From JBFGJH01 sp041586155 (lineage in GTDB: Bacteria; Actinomycetota; Acidimicrobiia; Spongiisociales; JAENVV01): 64,000 bases of DNA. Shown here piece by piece: positions 26,298 to 34,689 of the stretch (positions are counted from its first letter, which is position 1; the number at the start of each line of letters is the position of its first letter). The DNA is taken from assembly GCA_041586155.1 (NCBI GenBank), contig JBFHAT010000008.1:1-64000 (forward strand), given 5' to 3'. The notes below the pieces were generated by a model. That model was not told where the DNA came from and did no database searches. It saw only the letters and a list, made by a program, of their open reading frames with translations. The position numbers were made by a program, and so were the translations under genes.

Positions 26298-26381
26298 TCA
26301 TCCAAGCCATCGCCACCCCAGTGGCCGCGACGCAAGTCATCGCGTCCCAAGCGATCGCGACCCAAGGATGCCGATCCAATT
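26298..26381. repeat. Imperfect 15-base tandem repeats upstream of lysozyme-like genes
   Basis: Three near-identical 15-base units lie head to tail at 26322-26336, 26337-26351 and 26352-26366, each ending in CGCGxCxCAAG (TCATCGCGTCCCAAG, CGATCGCGACCCAAG). Degenerate copies flank them on both sides. They lie between the GGT-family gene and the first lysozyme-like gene, about 115 bases before its start. They may be an array of protein-binding sites or simple slippage. The spacing is too short and there are no spacers, so it is not CRISPR. Confidence 0.6.
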
Positions 26382-26495
26382 TCTTCCAAGAACTGAATTG
26401 CATCGCATCCGACCCAACCTCTAGGGTTCTGGCGTTCCACTTCACCCGCGCTGGGTGGATGGCGACCTGATTACCGAGGCGGAGAACACATCTCG

Positions 26496-27290
26496 ATGCG
26501 ATTCAGTCGGATGGGCGCGCTGTTCGCGTGGCTGGCAATGGCTTCCGTCGCCGTCGCCGGATTCGCGGCTTTCTCCCCAGACACGGAACCCAACGCAGAT
26601 GCCGGCCAACCGCCGGCCACCACTGCGCTTGCCTTCTCCGGTCCCAATGTCGACCACGGGCTCGCGGCCGGTCGGGTGGCGGCAATGACGTTCGCCACCT
26701 CCGCCACCGCTCCGGCCCCGCCCCCACCCGGACGATCCGAGGCAGCTGCCCTCGCAGCCATCGCCGAGGCGTGGGCTGCCACAACCAGCACGGCTGCGCC
26801 CTCGACCGCAGAGGAAGCGCCGGAAGAGGCACCCGAACCGGAGCCGACCACGACGACGCAGGGCTCGACCATGGTGACGACCACTGCCGTCGCCGAGGCG
26901 ACGACCACGACCTCGCCCACCGCCACCACCGAAGCACCAGTCGAAACGGCGCCTGTCGCTGAACCCGACACCGGTGGACGGTACGTGCCTCCCGGAACCG
27001 AGCCTTGGCTGGGCCTCATCGAGGCGTATTTCGCATCGGACGATGTCGCCAGGGCGCTGATGGTGATCTTCTGCGAGAGCGGCGGCAATGCCAACGCCAC
27101 CAACCCGTCGTCGGGGGCTGCGGGACTGTTCCAGCACCTCCCGATCTACTGGGACGAGCGAAGTGCCGCAGCAGGCCTGGCGGGAGCAGACATCTACGAT
27201 CCGTCCGCCAACGTGGGCGTGGCGGCGTGGCTCGTGTACTACGGTGGCGGCTGGAGCCACTGGAACCCCTCGGCGCACTGCTGGGGCTAG
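26496..27290 (+). CDS. Secreted lysozyme-like (SLT-fold) protein 1
   Basis: A 264-residue exported protein with a signal peptide (residues about 5-25), a long linker rich in alanine, threonine and proline (30-160), and a C-terminal lysozyme-like domain of about 95 residues. The domain reads LMVIFCESGGNANATNPSSG, AGLFQHLPIYWDERSAAAG and GVAAWLVYYGGGWSHWN. The glutamate of FCESGG is the likely catalytic acid, and two cysteines (in FCESGG and near the C-terminus) may form a disulfide. It is expected to cut glycan strands. A paralogue follows directly. Confidence 0.8.
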   Translation: MRFSRMGALFAWLAMASVAVAGFAAFSPDTEPNADAGQPPATTALAFSGPNVDHGLAAGRVAAMTFATSATAPAPPPPGRSEAAALAAIAEAWAATTSTAAPSTAEEAPEEAPEPEPTTTTQGSTMVTTTAVAEATTTTSPTATTEAPVETAPVAEPDTGGRYVPPGTEPWLGLIEAYFASDDVARALMVIFCESGGNANATNPSSGAAGLFQHLPIYWDERSAAAGLAGADIYDPSANVGVAAWLVYYGGGWSHWNPSAHCWG

Positions 27291-27353
27291 GTCCTGGGAC
27301 GCAAGCGCTAGCCTCTCTAAGGTTGGCTCGCCCCCCAGACCGACAAGAGAACC

Positions 27354-27875
27354 ATGAAGCCCAGTTCGATCCTCACGGCAGCTCGCGTCGGCGCGATCTG
27401 GCTCACACTCATCCTGCTCTCGGTCTCCGGGTTCGCCGCCGCCCGACCTGAACCGGCGCCCTCTCCGGCAGATCGTGCGGGCGAGCCGGCCGCCGTCGGC
27501 TCCTCAGCGGGATACCGTGCCGGGCTCGCCGTGACCGCCATCGCCACCCCCCCGCGCGCGTCCGGCCCGGCTGCGCAGTGGACGGCGCTCGTCTCCGAGT
27601 ACTTCGAATCGGCTGACGTGCCTCGTGCGCTCGACGTCATCTTCTGCGAGTCCTCCGGACGACCGAACATCACCAACCCGGTATCGGGCGCCAGCGGGCT
27701 GTTCCAGCACATGCCCGACTTCTGGGGAGAGCGGGCCGCTTCTGCCGGGATGGCCGGCAAGACACCGTCCGACCCGCGCGCCAACGTCGCAGTCGCGGCG
27801 TGGCTCGTATACGAGGGAGGTGGCTGGCATCATTGGGCGGCCTCGTCTGGATGCTGGTCGGGGCTCGGTTCCTGA
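27354..27875 (+). CDS. Secreted lysozyme-like (SLT-fold) protein 2
   Basis: A 173-residue paralogue of the preceding protein, with a shorter linker. The catalytic domain is VIFCESSGRPNITNPVSGAS, GLFQHMPDFWGERAASAG, then NVAVAAWLVYEGGGWHHWA and GCW, aligning residue by residue with the first copy. The signal peptide lies at about residues 12-30. The tandem pair arose by duplication; the first copy then gained, or this copy lost, the threonine/proline spacer. The start ATG at 27354 follows AAGAGAACC. Confidence 0.8.
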   Translation: MKPSSILTAARVGAIWLTLILLSVSGFAAARPEPAPSPADRAGEPAAVGSSAGYRAGLAVTAIATPPRASGPAAQWTALVSEYFESADVPRALDVIFCESSGRPNITNPVSGASGLFQHMPDFWGERAASAGMAGKTPSDPRANVAVAAWLVYEGGGWHHWAASSGCWSGLGS

Positions 27876-27897
27876 CACCGTTAGGCTGAGGAGCAAC

Positions 27898-28236
27898 ATG
27901 ACGAGGCTTCGTACCTTCACATCGTGGCTGGGTCTCCTGGGCGCACTGGGAGCCGTCATCTGGGCCGCCCGCGACAGGTTCATCACGCTCACCCTGCCCC
28001 GCGAATCGGAACCGCCCACATTCCGCGAAGGCTCGCCGGCCAGCAAGGACGCCCATGATCTGACGGCGATCGCCGGGATCGGCCCGGTCTTCTCCGAACG
28101 CCTCAAGCGGGCCGGAGTCGGCACCTGGTCCGACCTGGCCAAGGCGGAACCCGAACACATCGCCGAGGTCACCGGTGCATCGAGAGTGCGGGCCACCGGA
28201 TGGATCGCCGAGGCAGCCAACCGCGTCGAGGCCTGA
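27898..28236 (+). CDS. Membrane-anchored helix-hairpin-helix protein
   Basis: A 112-residue protein with a perfect GAGGAG ribosome site. A short hydrophobic N-terminal segment (about 9-23) is followed by a cytosolic or periplasmic linker and an HhH domain (about 48-110): DLTAIAGIGPVFSERLKRAGV, TWSDLAKAEPEHIAEVTGAS, VRATGWIAEAANR. HhH domains bind DNA non-specifically, and this version with GIGPxxxxRLxxAGV is like those of short predicted flap or L21-like proteins. Its location after the lysozyme genes and anchor are unusual. Function is unknown. Confidence 0.7.
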   Translation: MTRLRTFTSWLGLLGALGAVIWAARDRFITLTLPRESEPPTFREGSPASKDAHDLTAIAGIGPVFSERLKRAGVGTWSDLAKAEPEHIAEVTGASRVRATGWIAEAANRVEA

Positions 28237-28248
28237 GCGGCGACAGCT

Positions 28249-29604
28249 TCACAGCCGGATCGGAGACACCACCGCCTCATCCTGTCGTCGGATTCGCCCC
28301 AACGCCAGATACAGGAGAGCCGAGACCGCCATCGCCGACAGAACTCCCGGCGCGACTTGCGACCACGATCCTGCGAACGGCACCACCCGTGTGAGCCCGT
28401 CAACGAAGACGTCCGGCCCCACCGGGTCGATCAGCAGCCCGACGAACAGGCCGATCACGTATGCAACGAAACCCAACGGGTTGACGCCACCGTACATCCC
28501 AGTCCGGTCGTACATCTCGTCGACCAAATAGTTCCGCTCACGGATGACCCAATAGTCGACGACCATCACGGCAAAGGCCGGAGCCAGGGCAAAGGCCAGG
28601 ACGTCGGCCGTGCCGACCAGATCTCGGTCGGTGAGGACGAGGGCGAGCAGTACCCCGGCGGCCACGATCAGCCAACCCAAGAACACCGGCGGCCGCCGTA
28701 GGAACAAGGTACCGGCGGCGTTCGATGCCCCGTATTGAAACCCGAAGGGTTGCGCCAGCTCGGCGATCAACAACCAAGCGATCACGGCCGCCGCCATCGC
28801 CAGCGAACCAGTGGAGAAGATCGACCCCACCCCGCCGGCCAAGCCCAGCAGCGCGCCGGCAAAGATCGAGCCGGCCGTCGCGACTCCGAAGCCGAACCCC
28901 GTGCCCGAGATGGCGAAGTTCGACTGCTCCGCGAACCGTCCGGTGTCGGCGACGAGCGGAAAGAACACCAGCACGTAGAGGATGATGTGCTGGCTGGCAA
29001 GGAGAAGCGCTCCGCCGGAGGCTCGAGCACCGGACACGACGAGCCCGCGATTGGAGATCCACAACAGAAGACCGCCGAACATCAAGATGGATCCCCATAC
29101 GAGCACCGGCCGGACCAGGCGCGCCGCGAACCTCTGCAAACCCAGGTACGACATGGCCCCGACGACGACTGCGGCGGCGATGGCGAGGACGTCCGAGGAT
29201 GCCGACAAGCCGGATGGGATGAGCGCCTCAGCGAAAAGACGTCCGATGAGTTTGAGCTCGTAACCCATCCACGCGATGTAGCCGAGGGCTACCGCGACCG
29301 TCAACACCCACGAGCCGGCAACGCCGAACGCCGGGCGGAGAAGCATTCCGGTCGGAAGTCCGCTCTCGAACGACACCAGCGCCACCCCAACCAACATCAG
29401 CACTGCCACGATCACGCTGGGCGGAGCGACCAGGGCCACTTGACCCAGCGAGAGGCCGAAGCCACCGAGGCGGGGAGGAGCCGTGAGCCGGACTCCGACG
29501 AGAATCGCCGCCGCCGAGAACCCCCACGTCGCCCACAGAGAGCCGAACGCCAGCGAAGAGAAGTGCCGTTCGTGGTCGGCAACCGGATCGAGGATCTTGG
29601 GCAC
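28249..29604 (-). CDS. NCS1-family nucleobase/cation permease
   Basis: A 451-residue protein with about 12 membrane segments. The N-terminus SLAFGSLWATWGFSAAAILVG and the charged loop near GMLLRPAFGVAG match nucleobase:cation symporter-1 proteins such as CodB, which import cytosine, uracil, allantoin or hydantoin. The late segment FALAPAFAVMVVDYWVIRERN is a strong NCS1 feature. The substrate is not determined; no purine or pyrimidine catabolic genes are nearby. The start is GTG at 29604. The stop lies 12 bases from the convergent HhH gene. Confidence 0.83.
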   Translation of the reverse strand: MPKILDPVADHERHFSSLAFGSLWATWGFSAAAILVGVRLTAPPRLGGFGLSLGQVALVAPPSVIVAVLMLVGVALVSFESGLPTGMLLRPAFGVAGSWVLTVAVALGYIAWMGYELKLIGRLFAEALIPSGLSASSDVLAIAAAVVVGAMSYLGLQRFAARLVRPVLVWGSILMFGGLLLWISNRGLVVSGARASGGALLLASQHIILYVLVFFPLVADTGRFAEQSNFAISGTGFGFGVATAGSIFAGALLGLAGGVGSIFSTGSLAMAAAVIAWLLIAELAQPFGFQYGASNAAGTLFLRRPPVFLGWLIVAAGVLLALVLTDRDLVGTADVLAFALAPAFAVMVVDYWVIRERNYLVDEMYDRTGMYGGVNPLGFVAYVIGLFVGLLIDPVGPDVFVDGLTRVVPFAGSWSQVAPGVLSAMAVSALLYLALGRIRRQDEAVVSPIRL

Positions 29605-29647
29605 GCCGGGAGTCTAGGTGGAGGGCAGCCGGTGAAGATGCGCCGGA

Positions 29648-30751
29648 GTGGGGCGTACCATTGCCAACGAAATGGCGTATCTGACGAACCCCGAAGATCT
29701 GGGACCGCTCGTTCCCGACCAGCCCGCGTATCGCGTGGATCAGCTCCGGAGGTGGCTGTACGAGACACCGGTCATGACGAGCGCCGAGATGTCGAACCTG
29801 CCCGGCGACGTACGCCGCCGGCTGCATGACAACTTGTGGCCGTTCCGAGTCGAGCGTGATTTGACCGCCGATGGAGGCCTGACCAAGAAGTGGCTCTTCA
29901 GGACACCCGACGGGGCAGCCATCGAAGCCGTCCTGATGGGGTACCCTCGACGTTCGACCCTCTGCATCTCGTCGCAGGCCGGATGTGCTCTGGGATGCAC
30001 TTTCTGCGCAACAGGCCAGTTCGGCTTCGAGCGCCACCTCGAAGCCGGCGAGATCTACGCACAGGTGGCGTGGGCCGAAGCTCACCTCCGTCGCTTCGGG
30101 CTGGGCGATGCCCCGCCACGCGTCACCAACGTCGTGTTCATGGGCATGGGCGAGCCACTCGCCAATTACAGGAGGGTCCGGGAATCGCTTCGCAGGATGA
30201 TCGACGTCAGGGGCATCTCGGCCCGATCCGTCACGGTGTCCACGGTCGGTGTGGTCCCAGGGATGCGGCGCCTGGCGGCCGAGCCGTGGCAAGTACGGCT
30301 GGCGGTGTCGTTGCACGCCGCCGACGACGAGCTCCGCTCGAAACTCGTGCCGCTCAACCGCCGCTACCCGCTCGAGGAGGTGATCAGCGCCGCCGAGCAC
30401 TACCACGAGGCGAAAGGCCGGCGAGTCTCGATCGAATGGACGCTGATGGAGGGCGTCAACGACTCGGCATCGCAAGCTCGCAAGCTCGCGGCCATCGCCC
30501 TCCGCCTCGGCGCGCATGTCAACTTGATTGCGATGAATCCGACGCCGTTGTCGCCAGAGCGGCCGTCGAGCCGGCGCTCCATCATGTCGTTCGTGCAGGC
30601 ACTCGAAGCGCAGGGGGCCAACGCAACGTTGCGAGCGATGCGCGGGCTCGATATCGACGCCGCCTGCGGGCAGCTCAGAGCCAGAGCACAGGACGGACTC
30701 TCGACCCCATCACCAGAATCAGCTACAGTGCCTCTGCCGCAACGTCGATGA
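29648..30751 (+). CDS. rlmN: 23S rRNA (adenine-C2)-methyltransferase RlmN
   Basis: A 367-residue radical SAM enzyme that methylates A2503 of 23S rRNA and A37 of some tRNAs. The Fe-S motif CxxxCxxC is CALGCTFCATGQFGFERHL near residue 114. Other family features: an RVDQLRRWLYE N-terminal helix, FMGMGEPLANYRRV, and the late catalytic cysteine region RAMRGLDIDAACGQL. The GTG at 29648 is assigned; the ATG at 29672 (MAYLTNPEDLG) is an equally good start because neither has a clear ribosome site. Confidence 0.95.
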   Translation: MGRTIANEMAYLTNPEDLGPLVPDQPAYRVDQLRRWLYETPVMTSAEMSNLPGDVRRRLHDNLWPFRVERDLTADGGLTKKWLFRTPDGAAIEAVLMGYPRRSTLCISSQAGCALGCTFCATGQFGFERHLEAGEIYAQVAWAEAHLRRFGLGDAPPRVTNVVFMGMGEPLANYRRVRESLRRMIDVRGISARSVTVSTVGVVPGMRRLAAEPWQVRLAVSLHAADDELRSKLVPLNRRYPLEEVISAAEHYHEAKGRRVSIEWTLMEGVNDSASQARKLAAIALRLGAHVNLIAMNPTPLSPERPSSRRSIMSFVQALEAQGANATLRAMRGLDIDAACGQLRARAQDGLSTPSPESATVPLPQRR

Positions 30752-30757
30752 CGAGCA

Positions 30758-30785
30758 GGCCGGTCGTTCGTGCTGGACGCCGGCC
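30758..30785 (+). terminator. Candidate hairpin after rlmN
   Basis: GGCCGG and CCGGCC form a perfect 6-base-pair stem with a 16-base loop, starting 7 bases after the rlmN stop. The downstream sequence is AATTGC rather than a T run, so factor-independent termination is uncertain. Confidence 0.3.
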
Positions 30786-30911
30786 AATTGCCCATCAACG
30801 ACGGGCGGCGATGGATGCGCGGGAATGACCGCCGACAGCCGACCGGATCCAGCGGATCGGGTGTAGCGCACCGAAACGGAAGCGGGTGGAGCTTCATCGG
30901 GAGAAGAAGCA

Positions 30912-31880
30912 ATGCCCGCAAATCAATATCGGCGCATCATCGGCGTTGCCGCCGTCCTCATCATGTCGATGATGGCCGGGACGTCCCACTACACGGTCAA
31001 CTCCGGCGAGACCCTCTCTGAAATCGCCTACGCACACGGCGTCTCGGTGAGCGACCTCGCCGCCGCCAACGACATCGCCGACGCCGACTTCATCTACGTC
31101 GGCCAGCAGCTCGCCATTCCCGGTCAGTCGTCGGTCGGCGGCACATCGGCGCCGGCAAGCATCACGCATGTCGTTTCGGCAGGTGAGACGCTCGGGTCGA
31201 TCGCGGCGCGCTACGGCACCACGACAAGCACCATCATGGCGCTCAACGGGATCACCAATCCGAGTCTCATCTACACAGGCACGCAGCTGATGGTCAGCGG
31301 CGCCGCGCCCACCGGCACGCTGCCATCGGTGGGCTCCGGGGCGACGGGGACGCACACGGTCGCAGCCGGGGAGACTCTGTCCGAGATCGCAGCAGCCTAT
31401 GGAGTCTCCGTGGCGGACATCGTCGCCGCCAACGGATTGTCCGACCCTGACCGGATCGTGGCCGGGCAGAAGATCCAGCTGGACGGGAGCGGAGGTGGGT
31501 TCGTCTGTCCCGTCGCAGGCTCCCGATTCTTCAATGACTGGGGTTTTCCTCGGAGCGGGGACCGATTCCATCAGGGCAACGATCTCTTTGCACCACGCAG
31601 CACACCGGTTCGCGCTCCGGTCAGCGGGTATGTCCACCACCTAGTGGGCTCGGTTGGGGGCAACCAATTTCGGCTCGACGGAAACGATGGCAACCGATAC
31701 ATCGGAAGCCACATGGAGGCGTTCGGATTGTCCGGCAATGTCGTGGCCGGCGACGTCATCGGGTTCGTGGGTGATTCCGGCAACGCCATCGGGTCCGACC
31801 CCCACCTGCATTTCGAGATCCATCTGAATCGGACCGATCCGGTCAATCCCTACCCGGTCCTCGAGCAGGCGTGTCGCTGA
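30912..31880 (+). CDS. LysM-repeat M23 endopeptidase
   Basis: A 322-residue exported protein. After a signal peptide (about 8-24), three LysM repeats bind peptidoglycan: HYTVNSGETLSEIAYAHGVS (about 26-70), HVVSAGETLGSIAARYGT (about 86-135) and HTVAAGETLSEIAAAYGVS (about 145-193). An M23 domain follows, with zinc ligands in FHQGNDLFAP (HxxxD), GSHMEAFG, and DPHLHFEIHLNRTDPVNPYP (HxH). This layout is typical for NlpD/EnvC-like or direct D,D-endopeptidases. A GGGAGAAGAAGC ribosome site precedes the ATG. The 160-base leader was inspected for a c-di-AMP riboswitch; none was recognised. Confidence 0.9.
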   Translation: MPANQYRRIIGVAAVLIMSMMAGTSHYTVNSGETLSEIAYAHGVSVSDLAAANDIADADFIYVGQQLAIPGQSSVGGTSAPASITHVVSAGETLGSIAARYGTTTSTIMALNGITNPSLIYTGTQLMVSGAAPTGTLPSVGSGATGTHTVAAGETLSEIAAAYGVSVADIVAANGLSDPDRIVAGQKIQLDGSGGGFVCPVAGSRFFNDWGFPRSGDRFHQGNDLFAPRSTPVRAPVSGYVHHLVGSVGGNQFRLDGNDGNRYIGSHMEAFGLSGNVVAGDVIGFVGDSGNAIGSDPHLHFEIHLNRTDPVNPYPVLEQACR

Positions 31881-31898
31881 GTAGACCCGGGTAGCCGT

Positions 31899-33560
31899 TC
31901 AGGCGGAGGCTCTCACGATCGATCGCAGGTGCTCGAGGCCAACGGGGCCTGCCTCGAGCACCGTTCGGTGGAATTCGACGACGTCGAAACTCGGTCGGCT
32001 CGCCTGCTCGGCGCGCAGCTCGAGGATCGTCTTCTCCCCCATCTTGTAGCTGATCGCCTGCCCGGGCCAGCCGAGGTAGCGAGTCACCTCCGATTCGGCG
32101 TACTCCGGCTCGAGCAGCGCATACGCCTCCAGCATCTGGCAGGCGGCCTCGTAAGACCATATGCCGCCGTCGACGATGTCGGGAGGCGCCGGTAGTCCGA
32201 GATGCATGCCAATGTCGATGACGACGCGGCACGCCCGCATCAACTGGGCGGCGAGGTAGCCCAGCACGTACTCCGAGCGGTCCAAGTAGCCCTGCTCGTG
32301 CATGAATCGCTCGGCGTAGAGCGCCCAGCCCTCGCCGTACCCGGATCTCCAGGCGAGGGTTCGCTGGAGCCGGGTGAGTCGTTCGGCCAGTGTCATCTGG
32401 ATGCCGGTCTGGAGATGGTGCCCGGGGAACCCCTCGTGGTAGGCCGTGGTGACCTCGGCAAACAGGGGAATGGTGGTGCGGTCACCGAGCGAGTACCAGA
32501 TCGAGCCGGGCCGGGAAAAGTCCTCCGAGGGTCCGTGGTAGTGGGCGCCCAGGGCTCCGCCGGGAGGGGTGATGCGCACGTCGACCGAAGCAATTTGAGG
32601 CGGAACATCGAAATGCACCCCGGCAAGCTCGCCGAGCGCAGTGTGCTGCAGCTCCGCGACGAACTCCACGAACTCGTCCTGCGATCCGGCGGCTCGGGCC
32701 GGATCGGTCTTGAGCAACTCCACGACTTCGGCCACCGACGCCCCTGACACCACCTGGCCGGCGACCGATACTGCGGCCTGCCACATACTTCGGACCTCCT
32801 CCCAGCCCCATTCGTATGTCTCGCGCAGATCCACCGAATCGCCCAGGTACCGATCAGCCAAGCGGGCATATCTGTCCTCGCCGACGGCGTCATCCTCGGC
32901 CGCATGCGGTCGGTACTCGGTCCTCAGGTACTCGGCCAGAGCCGCGGTGGCGGCGCGTGCGCCGGTGATCGCTCGGTCCAATCTCTCCCCGAGGACAATC
33001 GGAAGTATTGGCCGACCCCGGTACTCCTCGGCAAGTAGTAAGAACGGCGAGTCGTCAGAGGCGTTGACTGCCAGCTGGGCGATGACCGCGTCCACCTGCC
33101 GAACTGCGGCGACCTTGCCCACGGTCCGACCCGCCTCGAGGCACGCCCGATACCCGGCAACAGCTTGGGGAAGAGTTTCCAATCGAGCGACCACCGCTTC
33201 CCAGTCCGTCTGACTCTCGCGCGGCTGGACTTCGAACACGGCCGTCAGGGTCTGAGGCGGCGAGTGGATGTTGTTGAGGTCCCGCAGGTGCTCTTCTTGC
33301 TCGACGTGATCGACCCACGCGCCGGCGTACTCGGTCACCACGCGTCTGCCGGCTGCCTCCCACCGATCATCGGTGGGAGGCATGTCGGCGACATCGCGGC
33401 GAGCGGCGCGCAAAAGATCGGCCAGCTCGTCCCAGCCCTCCGGTGACCAGTCGCCCCACCGATCGTCGAAGCCAACCACACCCCACACCGTTGCTTCGGT
33501 CGGGCGTAGCGAACAGCAGTCGAGCGTCAAGCGCTCAGCCAGCTCGAAGACGTCGGTCAC
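31899..33560 (-). CDS. DUF885-family zinc peptidase-like protein
   Basis: A 553-residue cytosolic protein with the DUF885 hallmark: TTAYHEGFPGHHLQTGIQMTL near residue 390, an HExxxxHH zinc motif, with the further ligand region GYGEGWALYAERFMHEQGYL and the C-terminal PGQAISYKMGE. Such proteins are distantly related to M32/M3 metallopeptidases. I chose GTG at 33560 because GGGAG lies 6 bases upstream; an extended frame to 33692 would overlap the divergent phosphotransferase. The substrate is unknown. Confidence 0.8.
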   Translation of the reverse strand: MTDVFELAERLTLDCCSLRPTEATVWGVVGFDDRWGDWSPEGWDELADLLRAARRDVADMPPTDDRWEAAGRRVVTEYAGAWVDHVEQEEHLRDLNNIHSPPQTLTAVFEVQPRESQTDWEAVVARLETLPQAVAGYRACLEAGRTVGKVAAVRQVDAVIAQLAVNASDDSPFLLLAEEYRGRPILPIVLGERLDRAITGARAATAALAEYLRTEYRPHAAEDDAVGEDRYARLADRYLGDSVDLRETYEWGWEEVRSMWQAAVSVAGQVVSGASVAEVVELLKTDPARAAGSQDEFVEFVAELQHTALGELAGVHFDVPPQIASVDVRITPPGGALGAHYHGPSEDFSRPGSIWYSLGDRTTIPLFAEVTTAYHEGFPGHHLQTGIQMTLAERLTRLQRTLAWRSGYGEGWALYAERFMHEQGYLDRSEYVLGYLAAQLMRACRVVIDIGMHLGLPAPPDIVDGGIWSYEAACQMLEAYALLEPEYAESEVTRYLGWPGQAISYKMGEKTILELRAEQASRPSFDVVEFHRTVLEAGPVGLEHLRSIVRASA

Positions 33561-33636
33561 CACTCGCTCCCAATCACACCTGCGGCTGCGGAGGCTAGCG
33601 CTCGGCCGGGAATGCAACGTTTGGTATCGTCGCCCG

Positions 33637-34689
33637 ATGGCCAGCGGCGAAGACCTCATCGACGTGCGCCCTGACGAGCGCCTGGACATCATGCGACTGG
33701 CCGATTATCTGGAGGCTCGCGTCGAAGGCGCCGAAGGCACGCCGACGGTGAGGCAGTTCTCGGGCGGCCACGCCAACCTGACGTATCTCCTCACCTATCC
33801 CGGCGCGGAGTACGTCTTGCGCAGGCCACCTCGGGGGCCCGTCGCACCGGGTGCGCATGACATGGAGCGAGAACACGGCGTGCTCGAGAAACTATGGGCT
33901 GCCTTCCCTCCGGCTCCCCGTTCGCTGTTCTACTGCGCCGACGACTCCGTCATCGGCGCGCCGTTCTTCTTGATGGAGCGCAAATCGGGCGTCGTGGTGC
34001 GCAAGGAGGTGCCCGCCGAGTTCGGCCAAGGCGAAGACCCCCGCCAGAACCGCAAACTGTCGGAGGTCGTGATCGACACCATGGTCGCGTTCCACCACGT
34101 CGACCCGGCCGCTGCCGGGCTGGCCACGCTCGGGCGGCCGGAAGGCTTTCTCGAACGGCAGGTGGAGGGATGGACGCGCCGCTGGCACGCCGCCGCCGAG
34201 GAACAAGGCGACGACGCCGAGGCGCTGATCGCCTGGCTCCGGAGCCACCTGCCGAGATCGAATCGGGTGACACTCGTCCACAACGATTGGCGGCTCGACA
34301 ACATGGCGGTCCACCCTGCCGACCCGGGACGTTGTGTCGCAGTGTACGACTGGGACATGTGCACACGCGGCGATCCGCTCGCCGACCTCGGCACCACGCT
34401 CGCCGTCTGGTACGACCGCGACGAGGAACCATCCGAGCTGAATCCGATGCCCACGACCACCGACGGGTGGATGACGAGAGCCGACGCCATCGAGCGCTAC
34501 GCGGCCGCCACGGACGTCGACCCGTCCGACGTCGGCTACTACGTGGTGTTCGGTTCGTTCAAGATGGCCGTGATCCTGCAGCAGATCTACATCAGGTGGG
34601 CGCGCGGCCAGACCCGCGATGAGCGGTTTGCCACGATGGGCGGAGCGGCCCGACGACTGCTTCGTCTGGCCGAGCAGCGAGCCGGCTGA
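33637..34689 (+). CDS. Aminoglycoside phosphotransferase-family kinase (ACAD10/11-like)
   Basis: A 350-residue APH-fold protein. It has the ATP-binding opening QFSGGHANLTYLLTY and LRRPPRGPVAPGAHDMEREH, the catalytic loop VTLVHNDWRLDNMAVHP, and the DFG-like VYDWDMCTRGDPLADLGTTLAVWYD. This subgroup resembles the kinase domain of ACAD10/11, proposed to phosphorylate 4-hydroxyacids or related metabolites. It is not a clear antibiotic-resistance enzyme. Its stop codon overlaps the methyltransferase start by one base. Confidence 0.82.
   Translation: MASGEDLIDVRPDERLDIMRLADYLEARVEGAEGTPTVRQFSGGHANLTYLLTYPGAEYVLRRPPRGPVAPGAHDMEREHGVLEKLWAAFPPAPRSLFYCADDSVIGAPFFLMERKSGVVVRKEVPAEFGQGEDPRQNRKLSEVVIDTMVAFHHVDPAAAGLATLGRPEGFLERQVEGWTRRWHAAAEEQGDDAEALIAWLRSHLPRSNRVTLVHNDWRLDNMAVHPADPGRCVAVYDWDMCTRGDPLADLGTTLAVWYDRDEEPSELNPMPTTTDGWMTRADAIERYAAATDVDPSDVGYYVVFGSFKMAVILQQIYIRWARGQTRDERFATMGGAARRLLRLAEQRAG

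Noticed and set aside
26298..26381. CRISPR array
   Set aside because: The units are only 15 bases, imperfect, and directly adjoining with no spacers; no cas genes are present.
30752..30911. c-di-AMP (ydaO) riboswitch before the LysM/M23 gene
   Set aside because: Such riboswitches often precede actinobacterial wall hydrolases, but the conserved core segments were not found here or at 26273-26495.
33637..34689. Aminoglycoside resistance gene
   Set aside because: The kinase is APH-fold, but its sequence features match the ACAD10/11-type metabolic kinases; no resistance context is visible.
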